From JBMNNS01 sp050942625 (GTDB lineage: Bacteria; Bacillota; Dethiobacteria; DTU022; UBA8154), in the NCBI GenBank assembly GCA_050942625.1, contig JBMNNS010000090.1, forward strand, positions 1 through 6,131: DNA of 6,131 nt, in the 5' to 3' direction. Position 1 is the first letter of the stretch; the number at the start of each line of letters is the position of its first letter. Of the stretch, positions 6,033-6,131 are shown piece after piece. Both the position numbers and the translations under genes were made by a program. A model generated the notes under the pieces. The model was not told the DNA's origin and did no database searches. It saw only the letters and a list, made by a program, of their open reading frames with translations.

Positions 6033-6131
6033 CTAGGTTTTTTTCGTTATTTTATCCTTACTTTCCCTGTTAATTTCCTCCAAGAAGGCAAGCGTTTGAA
6101 AATGTTCTACTTCTACACCTGTCCAATACTG
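6033..6131 (-). CDS. C-terminal end of an unidentified upstream gene (partial)
   Basis: The minus frame from the window edge is open for 32 codons and ends in TAG at 6035-6033; the other two minus frames close earlier. The visible residues include VEVEHFQTLAFLEEINRESK, a charged helical tail ending in KDKITKKT, which is plausible as a protein C-terminus but too short for me to identify. The gene would end 45 bases before the DUF4342 start and might be co-transcribed with it. Confidence 0.5.
   Translation of the reverse strand, partial: QYWTGVEVEHFQTLAFLEEINRESKDKITKKT

Overview
The window reads as chromosomal DNA from a Gram-positive, low-to-moderate-GC Clostridia-type Firmicute, possibly Peptococcaceae or Thermoanaerobacterales-like. 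The reasons are strong AGGAGG-type ribosome binding sites, GTG and TTG starts, two-subunit glycyl-tRNA synthetase, and a gyS-adjacent pyruvate phosphate dikinase preceded by its DUF299 regulator. The exact genus cannot be read from the sequence. Every gene I can support lies on the minus strand, so transcription runs from high to low coordinates.

Layout in the direction of transcription: (1) 6131-6033, the last 32 codons of an unidentified gene cut by the window edge. (2) 5987-5640, a small DUF4342-type protein with an EF-Ts/UBA-like N-terminus and a hydrophobic C-terminus. (3) 5639-5268, a 372-base gap without a confident protein gene. It holds a good sigma-A-type promoter, a structured stretch of about 175 nt and an intrinsic terminator, all pointing towards glyQ. 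This is either a free-standing small RNA (shape loosely like 6S RNA) or an attenuated leader of the glyQS operon. I see no T-box consensus. (4) 5267-4404 glyQ and 4368-2275 glyS, the alpha and beta subunits of glycyl-tRNA synthetase. (5) 2261-1431, the bifunctional kinase/pyrophosphorylase that controls pyruvate phosphate dikinase. (6) 1444-1, the first 481 codons of ppdK, running off the window edge just after the catalytic histidine.

The four genes glyQ-glyS-regulator-ppdK are tightly packed: a 35-base gap, then the regulator's ribosome binding site overlapping the glyS stop codon, then a 14-base overlap between regulator and ppdK. They look like one operon with translational coupling. The last two genes form a functional pair: the regulator phosphorylates a threonine two residues before the catalytic histidine of PpdK, and that threonine is present here (Thr452/His454). 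The link between glycine-tRNA charging and PEP/pyruvate interconversion is probably co-transcription rather than a shared pathway.

Nothing in the protein-coding part looks like a new system. The part most worth a second look is the structured intergenic RNA upstream of glyQ.
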